From NCBI GenBank assembly GCA_963742925.1, contig CAVUNV010000004.1:248001-312000 (forward strand): a DNA stretch of 64,000 nt, given 5' to 3'. The position numbers were made by a program, and so were the translations under genes. The notes beneath the pieces are model-generated. The model ran no database searches and was not told where the DNA came from. It saw nothing but the letters and a program-made list of their open reading frames with translations. Below are positions 23,786 through 32,273 of the stretch, piece by piece. Numbering within the stretch: position 1 is the first letter of the stretch; every line of letters starts with the position of its first letter. Source of the DNA: PALSA-612 sp963742925. GTDB taxonomy: Bacteria > Actinomycetota > Thermoleophilia > Gaiellales > Gaiellaceae.

Positions 23786-24240
23786 GCCGGCTGCTTGGTC
23801 TTCTCGACGAGGCGGACCTCTTCGACGACCATCCCCTTGTCGATCGCCTTCGCCATGTCGTAGACAGTCAGGGCCGCGACCGATGCCGCCACGAGCGCCT
23901 CCATCTCGACCCCGGTCTGGGCCACGGTCTCCGCGGCGGCGGTGATCTCGACGGCGCCGTCCACGACCTCGGCGCTCACCCGGACGACCGACAGCGGCAG
24001 CTGATGGCAGAGCGGGATCAGCTCGCTCGTCCGCTTGGCGGCCATGACCCCGGCCAGCTCGGCCGTCGCCAGCGCGTCGCCCTTCGGCAGGTCGCGAAGG
24101 CGTTCGGCGGTCTCCGGCGCCATCCGCAGGCGCGCCCGGGCGACCGCGCGACGCCGTAGATCGGGCTTCGCGCCCACGTCGACCATGCGCACGCGCCCGC
24201 CGGTGTCCACGTGCGAGAGCTCCTCGCGGTCGTCTCCCAC
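23782..24240 (-). CDS. moaC: Cyclic pyranopterin monophosphate synthase
   Basis: A 152-residue enzyme of molybdenum cofactor biosynthesis. Conserved motifs: HVDTGGRVRMVDV at the start, MAAKRTSELIPLCHQLPL (about 66-83), TGVEMEALVAAS (about 109) and YDMAKAIDKGM with the catalytic Asp and Lys (about 126-136). It is the first gene of the long overlapping minus-strand operon that runs to the SAM hydrolase. Confidence 0.95.
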   Translation of the reverse strand: MGDDREELSHVDTGGRVRMVDVGAKPDLRRRAVARARLRMAPETAERLRDLPKGDALATAELAGVMAAKRTSELIPLCHQLPLSVVRVSAEVVDGAVEITAAAETVAQTGVEMEALVAASVAALTVYDMAKAIDKGMVVEEVRLVEKTKQPA

Positions 24241-24267
24241 CGGCGCACCTTAGCCGGGCGGTGCGCG

Positions 24268-25512
24268 TCAGGGATCCAGCAGGGTGTTGAAGAGGACGAG
24301 CCAGTCGCGGAGCAGCCGCGGGGTGAGGAAGTGGGCCCGCACGTACTCCTTGCCCGCGACCCCGCGCGCTCGTGCGGCGGCAGGATCGTCGAGGATCGCC
24401 ACGCAGGCCTCGGCGCACTCCGTCGACGAGCCGGCGAGCCAGCCCGTCTCCCCGTCCTGAATCTGGCTCAGGATGCCGCCGACGGCACCTCCGACGGTCG
24501 GCCTGGCCTTCCAGAGCGCCTCGCTGACGGTCAGCCCGAACCCTTCCCGGATCGACTTCTGGATCACCGCCTGCGAATGCACCTGAAAGGCGTTCACCTC
24601 GACCGAGCCGACGTTGTTCAGGTTGGAGAGGATGAAGATGTCCGGATCGCCGGAGGCATAGGCGACCGTCTGGTTGTAGAACTCCCAGCCTTCCGGGTCG
24701 TCGTGCGCCATCGAGCCGACGAGGGCGAGCTGCACCTCGGGGTACGACTCCCTGACCAGGCGGTAGGCGTCGATCACGCCCAGCGGGTCCTTCCAGGGAT
24801 CGAACCGCGACACCTGGGTCAGCAACGGCCGGTGGACGTCGATGCCGAACTGGTCGACGATGTAGGCCGCATCTTCGGGCGGAAAGGCCATGTTCTTCGG
24901 CGTCAGCGGGTCGATCGCGGGCGGCCAGATGTAGGCGGGCGGAAGGTCGGGCGTGTCCGGCACGTAGTCGCGCAGATGGAAGACCGTCGCGTCGAACCGG
25001 CAGATCCACGGGAGGAGGAAGTCGAGCACCTCCCGGTTCGGCGTCGACAGATCGATGTGGCAGCGCCAGATCCAGCGCGCCGCGGAGCCCGCGGCGGCGG
25101 CGATCATGCCCGCCGGCTGCGGGTCGTGCACGATCACGAGGTCGTAGTCGCCGAGCCCGGCCATCTCCGCCGCGTTCAGCTCGTTGTAGCGGCGAAAGAC
25201 CTCCTGCTGCTCGGCGGTCAGGCCCTGAGGGCTGCCCTGCAGGGCGTTGTGCACCGTCTTCGTCGCGTCGAAGAACTCGTCGGCTCCGCGGATGATCCGC
25301 CATTCCACCTCGAGGCCGACGTCGGCCATCAGCGGCACGAGCGTGTACAGGATCTCGGCCACGCCGCCTCCGAACGCCGTTGCCGACAGGTGGAGCACGC
25401 GCTTGCCCGCCAGGGGCTCGGCGAGCCGCGCGATCTCGTCCATCAATCCGCGGGACGCGATCGTCGCGTAGTCCGCAAGCGACTTGTGTCCTGCGTTGAC
25501 GGGAGTGAGCAT
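24268..25512 (-). CDS. treT: Trehalose synthase, glycosyltransferring (TreT-type GT4)
   Basis: A 414-residue GT-B glycosyltransferase. The N-terminal half carries the TreT pattern KRVLHLSATAFGGGVAEILYTLVPLM and FFDATKTVHNALQG; the C-terminal half has the GT4 donor site IREGFGLTVSEALWKARPTVGG (about residues 322-343). TreT makes trehalose from a nucleoside-diphosphate glucose and glucose and can run in reverse. No other trehalose gene lies nearby. It sits 27 bases upstream of moaC and may share its transcript. Confidence 0.88.
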   Translation of the reverse strand: MLTPVNAGHKSLADYATIASRGLMDEIARLAEPLAGKRVLHLSATAFGGGVAEILYTLVPLMADVGLEVEWRIIRGADEFFDATKTVHNALQGSPQGLTAEQQEVFRRYNELNAAEMAGLGDYDLVIVHDPQPAGMIAAAAGSAARWIWRCHIDLSTPNREVLDFLLPWICRFDATVFHLRDYVPDTPDLPPAYIWPPAIDPLTPKNMAFPPEDAAYIVDQFGIDVHRPLLTQVSRFDPWKDPLGVIDAYRLVRESYPEVQLALVGSMAHDDPEGWEFYNQTVAYASGDPDIFILSNLNNVGSVEVNAFQVHSQAVIQKSIREGFGLTVSEALWKARPTVGGAVGGILSQIQDGETGWLAGSSTECAEACVAILDDPAAARARGVAGKEYVRAHFLTPRLLRDWLVLFNTLLDP

Positions 25513-25568
25513 GGCTGGGAAGGCGCGCCGAGAATATCGGCGCCCCGGCGGGCGCCGCAGAGCTCCGA

Positions 25569-26738
25569 TCAGGCCTTCCGGGCCCCCAGGCGCACGTGGA
25601 GGCTCAGACGCCGGCCGTCCCGGAGAACGGCGAAGGTCACGTTCTGCCCGGGTCGCAACTCGCTGACGATCCGGGAAAGAGCCTCCGCCGTCTCCACCCG
25701 CCTGCCGGCGACGGCGACGACCACATCGCCGCCGGTCCGGATGCCGACCCCGTCGACGACACGCTCGCCCGACCCCTGTCGCAGGCCTGCGCGCGCGGCG
25801 GCGCTGCCGGGATCGACCTTCACGACGAGCGCGCCGCGATGCACCGACAGACCCAGGTTCCGCGCGAGCGTGGGGGTCACGTCGATGGTGCGGATGCCCG
25901 CGAAGGCATAGGCGACCTTCCCCGTGGTGACGAGCTGGGTGAGCGACCGGCGGGCCGAATCGATCGGCACTGCGAACCCGACCCCTTCCGCCTGGCCCGT
26001 GTCCGTGCGGATCTGTGCGGCGATCCCGATCACCCTGCCGGCCGCGTCGAACACCGGCCCGCCCGAGTTGCCGTGCGTGATCGGCGCGTCGATCTGGATC
26101 GCGTCCGTGAGCCTGAACGTCGAGGTCAGCGAGTCGATCGACCGGCGAATGCCGGAGACGACGCCGACGTCGAGCGAGTTCTCGTTGCCGAACGGGCTGC
26201 CGATCACCGCGACCGCCTGTCCGACCCGGACAGCGCTCGAGCGGCCGAGCGGCACGGGATGGAGAGCGTGCGCCGCCGGATCGACCTGGATCACGCCGAC
26301 GTCGTCGAAGACGTCCCAGCCGACGATCCTGGCCGGTACGCGGTCGCGATCGGAGAACTCCACGTAGACCTGCGACGCAGCTTTGGCCGCGGAGCCCTGC
26401 GCCTGGTCGCCGGCGTTCGTGATGACGTGTGAGCTGGTGAGGATCAACCCGGTGCGCGTGACGACGAAGCCCGACCCCTGCGCCTCGGTGGCCCCGAACT
26501 CGGCGTAGATGGTGACCACACCGGGCGAGCGGGCCACGTACAGGGCGGACGGGTCGAGCGCGCTCCCGGGCAGCGATCGCGCTGCGCGGACGGGAGCCGC
26601 GACGGAGGCGGGCGCCACGGCCTCGGGAACGACGACCGTTCGGCTTTTCGCGTCGAACCAGCCGCTCCAGTGCGCGATTCCGAGCGCGATCAGCGCGGCA
26701 GCGAGCGCCGAAGCGAGGACAGTGAGAACGGTGCGCAC
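25569..26738 (-). CDS. htrA: HtrA/DegP-like serine protease with PDZ domain
   Basis: A 389-residue membrane-anchored protease: one N-terminal helix (VLASALAAALIALGIA), then the trypsin fold with the triad His in SSHVITNAG (about 108), Asp in FDDVGVIQVD (about 150) and Ser in THGNSGGPVFD (about 228). A single PDZ domain follows (about 290-389), with GALVVKVDPGSAAARAGLRQG. These proteases act on misfolded proteins outside the membrane. It is preceded by the parS-like palindrome, so that site lies in its promoter region. Confidence 0.9.
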   Translation of the reverse strand: MRTVLTVLASALAAALIALGIAHWSGWFDAKSRTVVVPEAVAPASVAAPVRAARSLPGSALDPSALYVARSPGVVTIYAEFGATEAQGSGFVVTRTGLILTSSHVITNAGDQAQGSAAKAASQVYVEFSDRDRVPARIVGWDVFDDVGVIQVDPAAHALHPVPLGRSSAVRVGQAVAVIGSPFGNENSLDVGVVSGIRRSIDSLTSTFRLTDAIQIDAPITHGNSGGPVFDAAGRVIGIAAQIRTDTGQAEGVGFAVPIDSARRSLTQLVTTGKVAYAFAGIRTIDVTPTLARNLGLSVHRGALVVKVDPGSAAARAGLRQGSGERVVDGVGIRTGGDVVVAVAGRRVETAEALSRIVSELRPGQNVTFAVLRDGRRLSLHVRLGARKA

Positions 26739-26764
26739 GGCCGGCTCACTGTAGCCACGGTGAC

Positions 26765-26782
26765 CGTTTCCACGTGGAAACG
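26765..26782. promoter_or_regulatory. parS-like 18-bp perfect palindrome
   Basis: CGTTTCCACGTGGAAACG is a perfect 18-bp palindrome with the CACGTG centre of bacterial parS. Against the known consensus TGTTNCACGTGNAACA it keeps TTNCACGTGNAA but swaps the outer bases. It lies in the 48-base gap between htrA and the DUF899 gene, 24.5 kb from dnaA on the parAB side of the origin, a usual place for parS. ParA and ParB are encoded at 46.5-48.1 kb. I found no second equally good copy in the window. Confidence 0.6.
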
Positions 26783-26786
26783 CGGC

Positions 26787-27485
26787 TCAGCGGCCGTAGT
26801 CGTCGTGGCGGCGGACCCAGAACTGGGGAGGACGACCCTCCTCGTCGCGTCCCTTCGGGACGAGATCCAGATAGTTGTAGGCGGTGTTCAGCAGATCGAT
26901 GCCACGCGCATAGGCCGAGTAGGTGTGGAAGACGCTCTCCCCGTCCGTCGCAAAGACGCTCACCCCCTCGCGGTCCGGAAGCCCCGGGCTCTGCGTCCCG
27001 TAGTTGTAGACGGCGTCTGCCTGCCGCTCCGGCGGAAACCACACCCCGTAGTCCTCGTTGAAGTCGTTCTCGAGCGACGAGACCCAGTGGAAGCTCCAGC
27101 CCATCCGCTCCCTGTACGGCCCGAGCTTGGCGAACGGCGCCCGCGAGACGGCGACCATCGTCACGTCGCGGGCGTTCAGGTGCACGATGTTCGGGTCGAA
27201 GTTGTCGGCCCAGAACGAGCAGTGCGGACACCCTTCGTCCGCCTCCGGCTCGAACATGAAGTGGTAGACGATCAGCTGGCTCCGCCCGTCGAAGAGCTCG
27301 GGCAACGTCTGCTTTCCGCCGGAACCGTCGAAGACGTACTCCTTCTCGACCCGCTCCCAGGGGAGCCCGCGCCGCCGTCGGCTCAGGTCGTCGCGGAGCC
27401 GGGTGAACTCCTTCTCCTCGGCCAGCAGCGCCGCGCGCGCTGCCAGCCACTCGTCGTGCGAGACGATCTGGTGATTCTCAGTCAA
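26787..27485 (-). CDS. DUF899 thioredoxin-like protein
   Basis: A 232-residue soluble protein of the DUF899 family. Seen are HDEWLAARAALLAEEKEFTRLRD at the start, the thioredoxin-like strand LIVYHFMFEPEADEGCPHCSFW with a CPHC pair (about residues 84-87), and the family end FWVRRHDDYGR. The family is predicted to be thioredoxin-fold with no proven function. It overlaps the AHSA1 gene upstream by eight bases, so ArsR, AHSA1 and DUF899 form one operon, a combination common in actinobacteria. Confidence 0.88.
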   Translation of the reverse strand: MTENHQIVSHDEWLAARAALLAEEKEFTRLRDDLSRRRRGLPWERVEKEYVFDGSGGKQTLPELFDGRSQLIVYHFMFEPEADEGCPHCSFWADNFDPNIVHLNARDVTMVAVSRAPFAKLGPYRERMGWSFHWVSSLENDFNEDYGVWFPPERQADAVYNYGTQSPGLPDREGVSVFATDGESVFHTYSAYARGIDLLNTAYNYLDLVPKGRDEEGRPPQFWVRRHDDYGR

Positions 27486-27876
27486 GGGACCTCCTCAGTA
27501 GCTCGAGCCTGCCCGGCCAACCGTCCCCGAGCAGGCCACCGATGACGGGATCGATCTCGCCCTCGTGCGACAGCCTGAGGCGAGTGCCGTCGCCGTGCGG
27601 GGTCAGCTCGAAGGTGACGGTGGTCGGCGCACTGATGTCGTCCGGAGACCAGGCCCACACCATCCGCCGGGGCGGGTCGAGCTCCAGCACCTCGGCGCGA
27701 ACCCAGCCGTCCGGCGACAGCCGCTGCGTCTTCATCCTGAAGCGGGCGCCGACCCGGGCCTCGAACCCGGTCGTCGCCATCAGCCACTCCGAGATCGCCG
27801 CCGGCTCCGTCAGCGCGCGCCACACGGCCTCGATCGGATGGGGAAGCAGCTCCTCGAAGACGAGGTCGAGATTCAC
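27478..27876 (-). CDS. SRPBCC/AHSA1-domain protein
   Basis: A 132-residue AHSA1 protein: LVFEELLPHPIEAVWRALTEPAAISEWL at the start, FRMKTQ and MVWAWSPDD in the middle strands, TRLRLSHEGE and a closing helix. Second such protein in the window after the one at 3077-3424; the two differ clearly. Coupled to the ArsR gene by a four-base overlap. Ligand unknown. Confidence 0.85.
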   Translation of the reverse strand: MNLDLVFEELLPHPIEAVWRALTEPAAISEWLMATTGFEARVGARFRMKTQRLSPDGWVRAEVLELDPPRRMVWAWSPDDISAPTTVTFELTPHGDGTRLRLSHEGEIDPVIGGLLGDGWPGRLELLRRSLD

Positions 27877-28193
27877 TGCTCACCCAGCCGGCGCCGGAGC
27901 CGGACGATCCGCTCCTCCCAGAACCGCTCGTACTCCGCCGTCCAGTCGTGCACGGCGCGGAGCGGGGCGGCCTCGAGCCGGTAGATGCGCCGGCGGCCCT
28001 CCGGCCGGCGGTCGACGACTCCCGCATCGAGCAAGACCTGCAGATGTTGCGAGACCAGGGAGTACGACAGCCCCGTCGCCGAGACGAGCGCGCCCACCGG
28101 ACGTTCGCCGTCCCGCAGGACGTCCAGCAGCGCGCGGCGGTTGCCCTCCGCGACGGCGTGGAACGGATCCGAGCTCGCACCGGCCCGCGGCAT
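27873..28193 (-). CDS. ArsR-family winged-helix regulator
   Basis: A 106-residue protein with the HTH in PVGALVSATGLSYSLVSQHL (about residues 32-51) and wing GRRRIYRLEAAPL. There are no metal-ligand Cys, so it is another AHSA1-linked ArsR. It leads the ArsR-AHSA1-DUF899 operon. A sigma-70-type promoter places transcription start 2-4 bases before the ATG at 28193 and there is no Shine-Dalgarno, so the mRNA is probably leaderless. Confidence 0.88.
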   Translation of the reverse strand: MPRAGASSDPFHAVAEGNRRALLDVLRDGERPVGALVSATGLSYSLVSQHLQVLLDAGVVDRRPEGRRRIYRLEAAPLRAVHDWTAEYERFWEERIVRLRRRLGEQ

Positions 28194-28202
28194 CGCGGCT
28201 GG

Positions 28203-28232
28203 AGAATATTCAAGCGTTGGCTAAAATGTCAA
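28203..28232 (-). promoter_or_regulatory. Strong promoter of the ArsR-AHSA1-DUF899 operon
   Basis: On the minus strand a perfect -35 TTGACA (28232-28227) is followed after 18 bases by TATTCT (28208-28203). The spacer is the most AT-rich stretch in the area, and the palindrome GAATATTC overlaps the -10, a likely place for autoregulation. The -35 overlaps the stop codon of the histidine kinase gene. Confidence 0.65.
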
Positions 28233-29662
28233 GCCTCGACGTGCTCGAGCGGCGGCGTGGGCGCATCCTCCGCCGGCTCGGGCATATCGGCCGACGGCAG
28301 CGTGAGCCGGAACACCGTCCTGCCGTGGTCGCTCTCGAGCTCGAGCGTCCCGCCCATGACACGCGCCAGCTCGAGCGCGATCGCGAGACCGAGCCCGCTG
28401 CCGGACGCCTTCGAGTTGTCTCCGCGGTAGAAACGCTCGAAGACGTGTCCCAGTTGCTCGGCCGGAACGCCGGGCCCGTCGTCCTCCACCGAGAGCGCGA
28501 CACCGGCCCGGCTCCGCTCGGCGCGAAGCAGCACGTGCGTACCCGCAGGCGTGTGGAGGAGAGCGTTCTCGACCAGGTTGCGAGCGATCTGGACGACACG
28601 CTGCTCGTCGGCGAGCGCGACCGCATCCTCGTCGGCTTCGACCGTCAGGGTGTGCTGTGTGCGCCTGCCGACGGCGGCGGACTCGTCGGCGACCAGCCTG
28701 GCCGCGCCGGCCAGGGAGACGAGCTCGCGCTCGATCTCGATGTGCCCGGCGTCGAGCCGCGACAGATCGAGCAGCTCGGTCGCGAGCTTCGTCAGGCGCG
28801 TGACCTGGTCGCGCATGGTGGTCAGGAACTCGTCGCGCGTCGCTGCATCCAGGTCCTCGTCGTCCATGAGCTCGAGGAAGCCGCCCAGCGAGAAGAGCGG
28901 TGTCCGCAGCTCGTGCGAAGCGTTGGCGATGAACTCACGGCGCGCACGATCGAGCTGGGCGAGTCGGAGCCGCATGCGGTCGAACGCCCGCGCGAGCTGG
29001 CCGATCTCGTCCTGGCCGCGGTCGACGATCTCCTCGTCGAAGCGTCCGCTCGCGATCCGCTCGGCGGCCTGCTCGAGCCTGCGGATCCGGCGCGCGAAGA
29101 ACCAAGCGGCCACATAGCCGAGGGCGAGCGCGAGAGCGAGCACGATGCCGCCCGCAATCAGGAGCCGCTGCCTTGCGACGCCCACGGCACCGAGCGTGTC
29201 GCCGAGCGAGGACGAGATGAGCACGATCTCGTTGCGGGGCGTGTAGTACGCGATCTCCGCGTAGCGGCTGCCGCCTCGTGAGACCGTCCCGCGCTCCAGG
29301 CCTCCCGACGCCGCCGCCCTGAGCGCGATCGCGTCGTTGGCGACGTCGCTCGACGACCTCTGGCCTCTCGAGTCCTGCTGGACGGAGAGGGTGAGCGACG
29401 GCTCGTCGCTGAAGTAGTCGAAGACGACGACCCGTGCGTTCACCTCGGCATAGGCGTCGCCTGCGAACAGCTTCGTGCCCTGGTCCTGGTGGTAGATGGC
29501 CCTCACCTGGGGCAGGCTCTTCTTCAGCTGCGAGATCTTGCCGTCGATCAGGCGGCTCTGCAGCGATGGGACCACGACCACGTAGACGAGCGCCAACGAG
29601 CCGGCGACGAAGAACAGGAGCGCGAGGCTCAGCCTGGCGCCGACGCTGCGGAGCGGGTTCAC
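28229..29662 (-). CDS. Sensor histidine kinase
   Basis: A 477-residue kinase. Two membrane helices (about 9-31 and 168-190) flank an extracytoplasmic sensor region of ~135 residues; a HAMP domain follows (about 190-243), then the H-box ASHELRTPL (about 253), N-box LVENALLHTP, G1 DDGPGVP and G2 GSGLGLAI. The C-terminal tail is Pro/Glu-rich. It overlaps the response regulator upstream by four bases and is its partner. The stimulus cannot be told from sequence. Confidence 0.93.
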   Translation of the reverse strand: MNPLRSVGARLSLALLFFVAGSLALVYVVVVPSLQSRLIDGKISQLKKSLPQVRAIYHQDQGTKLFAGDAYAEVNARVVVFDYFSDEPSLTLSVQQDSRGQRSSSDVANDAIALRAAASGGLERGTVSRGGSRYAEIAYYTPRNEIVLISSSLGDTLGAVGVARQRLLIAGGIVLALALALGYVAAWFFARRIRRLEQAAERIASGRFDEEIVDRGQDEIGQLARAFDRMRLRLAQLDRARREFIANASHELRTPLFSLGGFLELMDDEDLDAATRDEFLTTMRDQVTRLTKLATELLDLSRLDAGHIEIERELVSLAGAARLVADESAAVGRRTQHTLTVEADEDAVALADEQRVVQIARNLVENALLHTPAGTHVLLRAERSRAGVALSVEDDGPGVPAEQLGHVFERFYRGDNSKASGSGLGLAIALELARVMGGTLELESDHGRTVFRLTLPSADMPEPAEDAPTPPLEHVEA

Positions 29663-30360
29663 CGGTCGTGGAAGCGGTAGCCGACGCCGCGCACCGTCAG
29701 GATGATCTCCGGCTCCGACGCGTCGCGCTCGAGCTTCTCGCGCAGGTGGCGCACGTGGACGTCGATCGTCCGCGGATCCCGGTAGTCCGAGCCGCCCCAG
29801 ACCGCCTCGAGCAGCGCCTGACGGGTGAACACCCGCCCGGGGCGCGACGCGAGCGCGCGCAACAGCTCGAACTCGACGTAGGTGAGCTGCACGGGCTCGC
29901 CGCCGATGTCGACGGTGCGGCGCGCGGGATCGATCGTCAGCCCGTTCACGGCGATCGGCTCCGGCTCGTGCGAGTCATGGCGCGGCGTTGCAGCCCGGCG
30001 GAGCGCGGCGCGCACCCGGCTCCTGAACTCGCGGATCGAGAACGGCTTCGTGATGTAGTCATCCGCGCCGAGCTCGAGCCCGAGCACCTTGTCGACCTCG
30101 TCGTCGCGGGCGGTCAGCATGATGATCGGAACGAAGCTGGTCGCCCGCAGCTGCTTGCAGACCTCGAGGCCGTCGAGCTTCGGCAGCATGACGTCGAGGA
30201 CGACGAGATCGATCGGCTCCTCGTTGAACCGCCGGATCGCCTCGTCGCCGTCGCGCGCCTGAACGACACGGTAGCCGTCTCGTTCCAACGGGTACGTGAG
30301 GAGCTTCTGGATGGACTCCTCGTCGTCGACGAGGAGAATGGTCGCGGCAGTCGTCGCCAT
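29659..30360 (-). CDS. OmpR/PhoB-family response regulator
   Basis: 233 residues from ATG 30360 (the longer frame adds an implausible N-terminus). Receiver domain: TILLVDDEE (acidic pocket, about 7-15), phospho-Asp in VLDVMLP (about 53), Lys in YITKPF (about 104). The winged-helix DNA-binding domain has LTYVEFELLRALASRPGRVFTR and ends in RGVGYRFHDR. First gene of the two-component pair. A TATAGT near 30380-30385 on the minus strand could be its -10. Confidence 0.93.
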   Translation of the reverse strand: MATTAATILLVDDEESIQKLLTYPLERDGYRVVQARDGDEAIRRFNEEPIDLVVLDVMLPKLDGLEVCKQLRATSFVPIIMLTARDDEVDKVLGLELGADDYITKPFSIREFRSRVRAALRRAATPRHDSHEPEPIAVNGLTIDPARRTVDIGGEPVQLTYVEFELLRALASRPGRVFTRQALLEAVWGGSDYRDPRTIDVHVRHLREKLERDASEPEIILTVRGVGYRFHDR

Positions 30361-30500
30361 GTTCCCGCGGGTCGGGCTCTTACTATAGCCGGGGTATCTC
30401 CACGCCTCTGTCGTCACCCTCTCCGCGCAGGGCCAGGCGGGGCTCGGTCGAGCGGCCGGTCAACGGCCGGCTCTACCGCGTCGCCTGGCTCGTCGTTGCG

Positions 30501-32273
30501 TTGCCGCTGCTGATCGCCGCGTTCACCGTCACGCGGCCCACGGCACTAACGCCGCCCAGATTGCCGCCGACCTTCAGCGGGCCGGCGGCCGCCGCGGTCG
30601 CCGCGCAGCTCACCGCTCCCCAGTATCAGATCCGCGAGCCGGGCACGAACTCAGGCATCACGGCGGCGCAGTGGATGGCTGCTGCGTTCCGCCCGTTCGG
30701 GCTCAAGGTCAGGACGGATGCGTTCAAGGCCACGATCCCCGGCATGGGCCGCGTGACACTCCGCAACGTGACGGCGACGGTACCGGGCCGGTCGCCGCAG
30801 ACGATCGTGGTCATGGCTCACCGCGACACGGCCGGCGAGGGGCTCGTGGTTCATCGCGACAACCGCTCGGGGACGGCGGCGTTGGTCGAGATGGCCCGGG
30901 CGTACACGAACACCGGCGGCGCGGCCGGTGTCAAGCCCCAGCACACGATCGTCTTCCTCTCCACCGACGGCGGCGCCTTCGGCGGGCTCGGCGCCAAGCA
31001 CTTCGTCGAGCACGCGCCCGAGGCGAAGAACGTTCTCGCCGTCGTGAATCTCGATACGATTGCCACGAGCGGACGGCCCCGGGTCGAGATCTCCGGCCCC
31101 GGGCCGCACTCGCCGTCCCCGACGCTGCTGGGCTCGGCAATCGACCGGATCTCGGAGTTCGCCGGGAGCTCGCCCGGCCGGACGAGCCTGTTCGGTCAAC
31201 TGGTCGACCTCGCCTTCCCGTTCAGCCTCTACGAGCAGTGGCCCTTCCTCGAGCACCGGATCTCGGCGATCACGCTGACGACCGCCGGCGACCAGCCGCG
31301 CTCCGATCCACCGCCGGGCAAGTTCGACGTACAACGGCTCGGCCAGGTCGGTGGAGCTGCACAGGTTCTCCTCGCCTCGCTCGACCAGGGACTCGAGCTG
31401 TCGGAGGGAACGAGCAGCTACGTCTACGTCGCCGACCATCTCGTCCACGGCTGGGCGCTCGCGCTCGTCCTCGTGGCACTCGTCGTCCCGTTCGCCGTCG
31501 CCTCCGTCGATCTGTTCGCCCGCTGCCGGCGGCGGCACGTGCCGCTCGGCCCGGCGTTCCGCGCGCTACGCCGGCGGCTCGGGTTCTGGCTCTGGGTGGG
31601 AGCCCTTTTCGAGCTGTTCGCGATCTTCGGCGCCTTTCCGGGCGGCGCGGCCGTGCCTCTCGACCCCTCGTCGAGCGCCGCCGGCGACTGGCCGCGACTG
31701 GCGCTGGCCGCCTTCGTGCTGCTCGTGGGCGTGAGCTGGCTCGTGTCGCGCGGACGGCTCGTCGCCACCCGTCCGGCCACCGCCGAAGAGGAGCTCGCCG
31801 GCCAGACAGCCGCTCTGCTCATGCTCGGCCTGATCTCGCTGCTCGTGATCGCGACCAACGTCTACGCCCTCATCCTCATCCTGCCTTCGCTGCATGCCTG
31901 GCTCTGGCTTCCGCAGATCCGGTACCGCTCCCCGCTCGTCCGCGCGCTCGTGTTCGCGTGCGGCCTGATCGGCCCGGCACTCCTGATCGGCCTGCTCGGA
32001 AAACGGTTCGGGCTCGGTCTGGATACGCCCTGGTACCTTGCGGAGTTGACCGCTATCGGCTACGTACCGATTGTGGCCGTCGTTCTCGCACTCGCCTGGG
32101 TGGCAGCGGCCGCCCAGCTCCTGGTCGTCACGGCCGGCCGCTACGCACCGTACGCCGGCGCAGCCGAGGGAGCACCGCCGGGCCTGCTCCGAAGCGGCGT
32201 CCGGACGGTCGTGCTCACGCTCCGCGGCCGGCGGCGATCCGGTCTCGGCCGGCGGCCGACGGCGGCCGGGTGA
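30501..32273 (+). CDS. M28-like membrane protein, apparently lacking catalytic Glu
   Basis: About 590 residues. An M28-type aminopeptidase domain comes first: VVMAHRDTAGEG, HRDNRSGTAALVEMAR and IVFLSTDGGAFGGLGAKHFVEH. The His, Asp positions of the metal site are kept, but the usual Glu-Glu of the DGEE motif is DGGA, so the general base seems lost. The C-terminal half has about seven hydrophobic helices. The start is uncertain: TTG 30501 cuts into the first helix (RLYRVAWLVVALPLLIAAF); the frame is open further upstream but offers only CTG (30408) or ATC. Its stop overlaps the sortase start by one base, so the two are coupled. Confidence 0.72.
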   Translation: MPLLIAAFTVTRPTALTPPRLPPTFSGPAAAAVAAQLTAPQYQIREPGTNSGITAAQWMAAAFRPFGLKVRTDAFKATIPGMGRVTLRNVTATVPGRSPQTIVVMAHRDTAGEGLVVHRDNRSGTAALVEMARAYTNTGGAAGVKPQHTIVFLSTDGGAFGGLGAKHFVEHAPEAKNVLAVVNLDTIATSGRPRVEISGPGPHSPSPTLLGSAIDRISEFAGSSPGRTSLFGQLVDLAFPFSLYEQWPFLEHRISAITLTTAGDQPRSDPPPGKFDVQRLGQVGGAAQVLLASLDQGLELSEGTSSYVYVADHLVHGWALALVLVALVVPFAVASVDLFARCRRRHVPLGPAFRALRRRLGFWLWVGALFELFAIFGAFPGGAAVPLDPSSSAAGDWPRLALAAFVLLVGVSWLVSRGRLVATRPATAEEELAGQTAALLMLGLISLLVIATNVYALILILPSLHAWLWLPQIRYRSPLVRALVFACGLIGPALLIGLLGKRFGLGLDTPWYLAELTAIGYVPIVAVVLALAWVAAAAQLLVVTAGRYAPYAGAAEGAPPGLLRSGVRTVVLTLRGRRRSGLGRRPTAAG

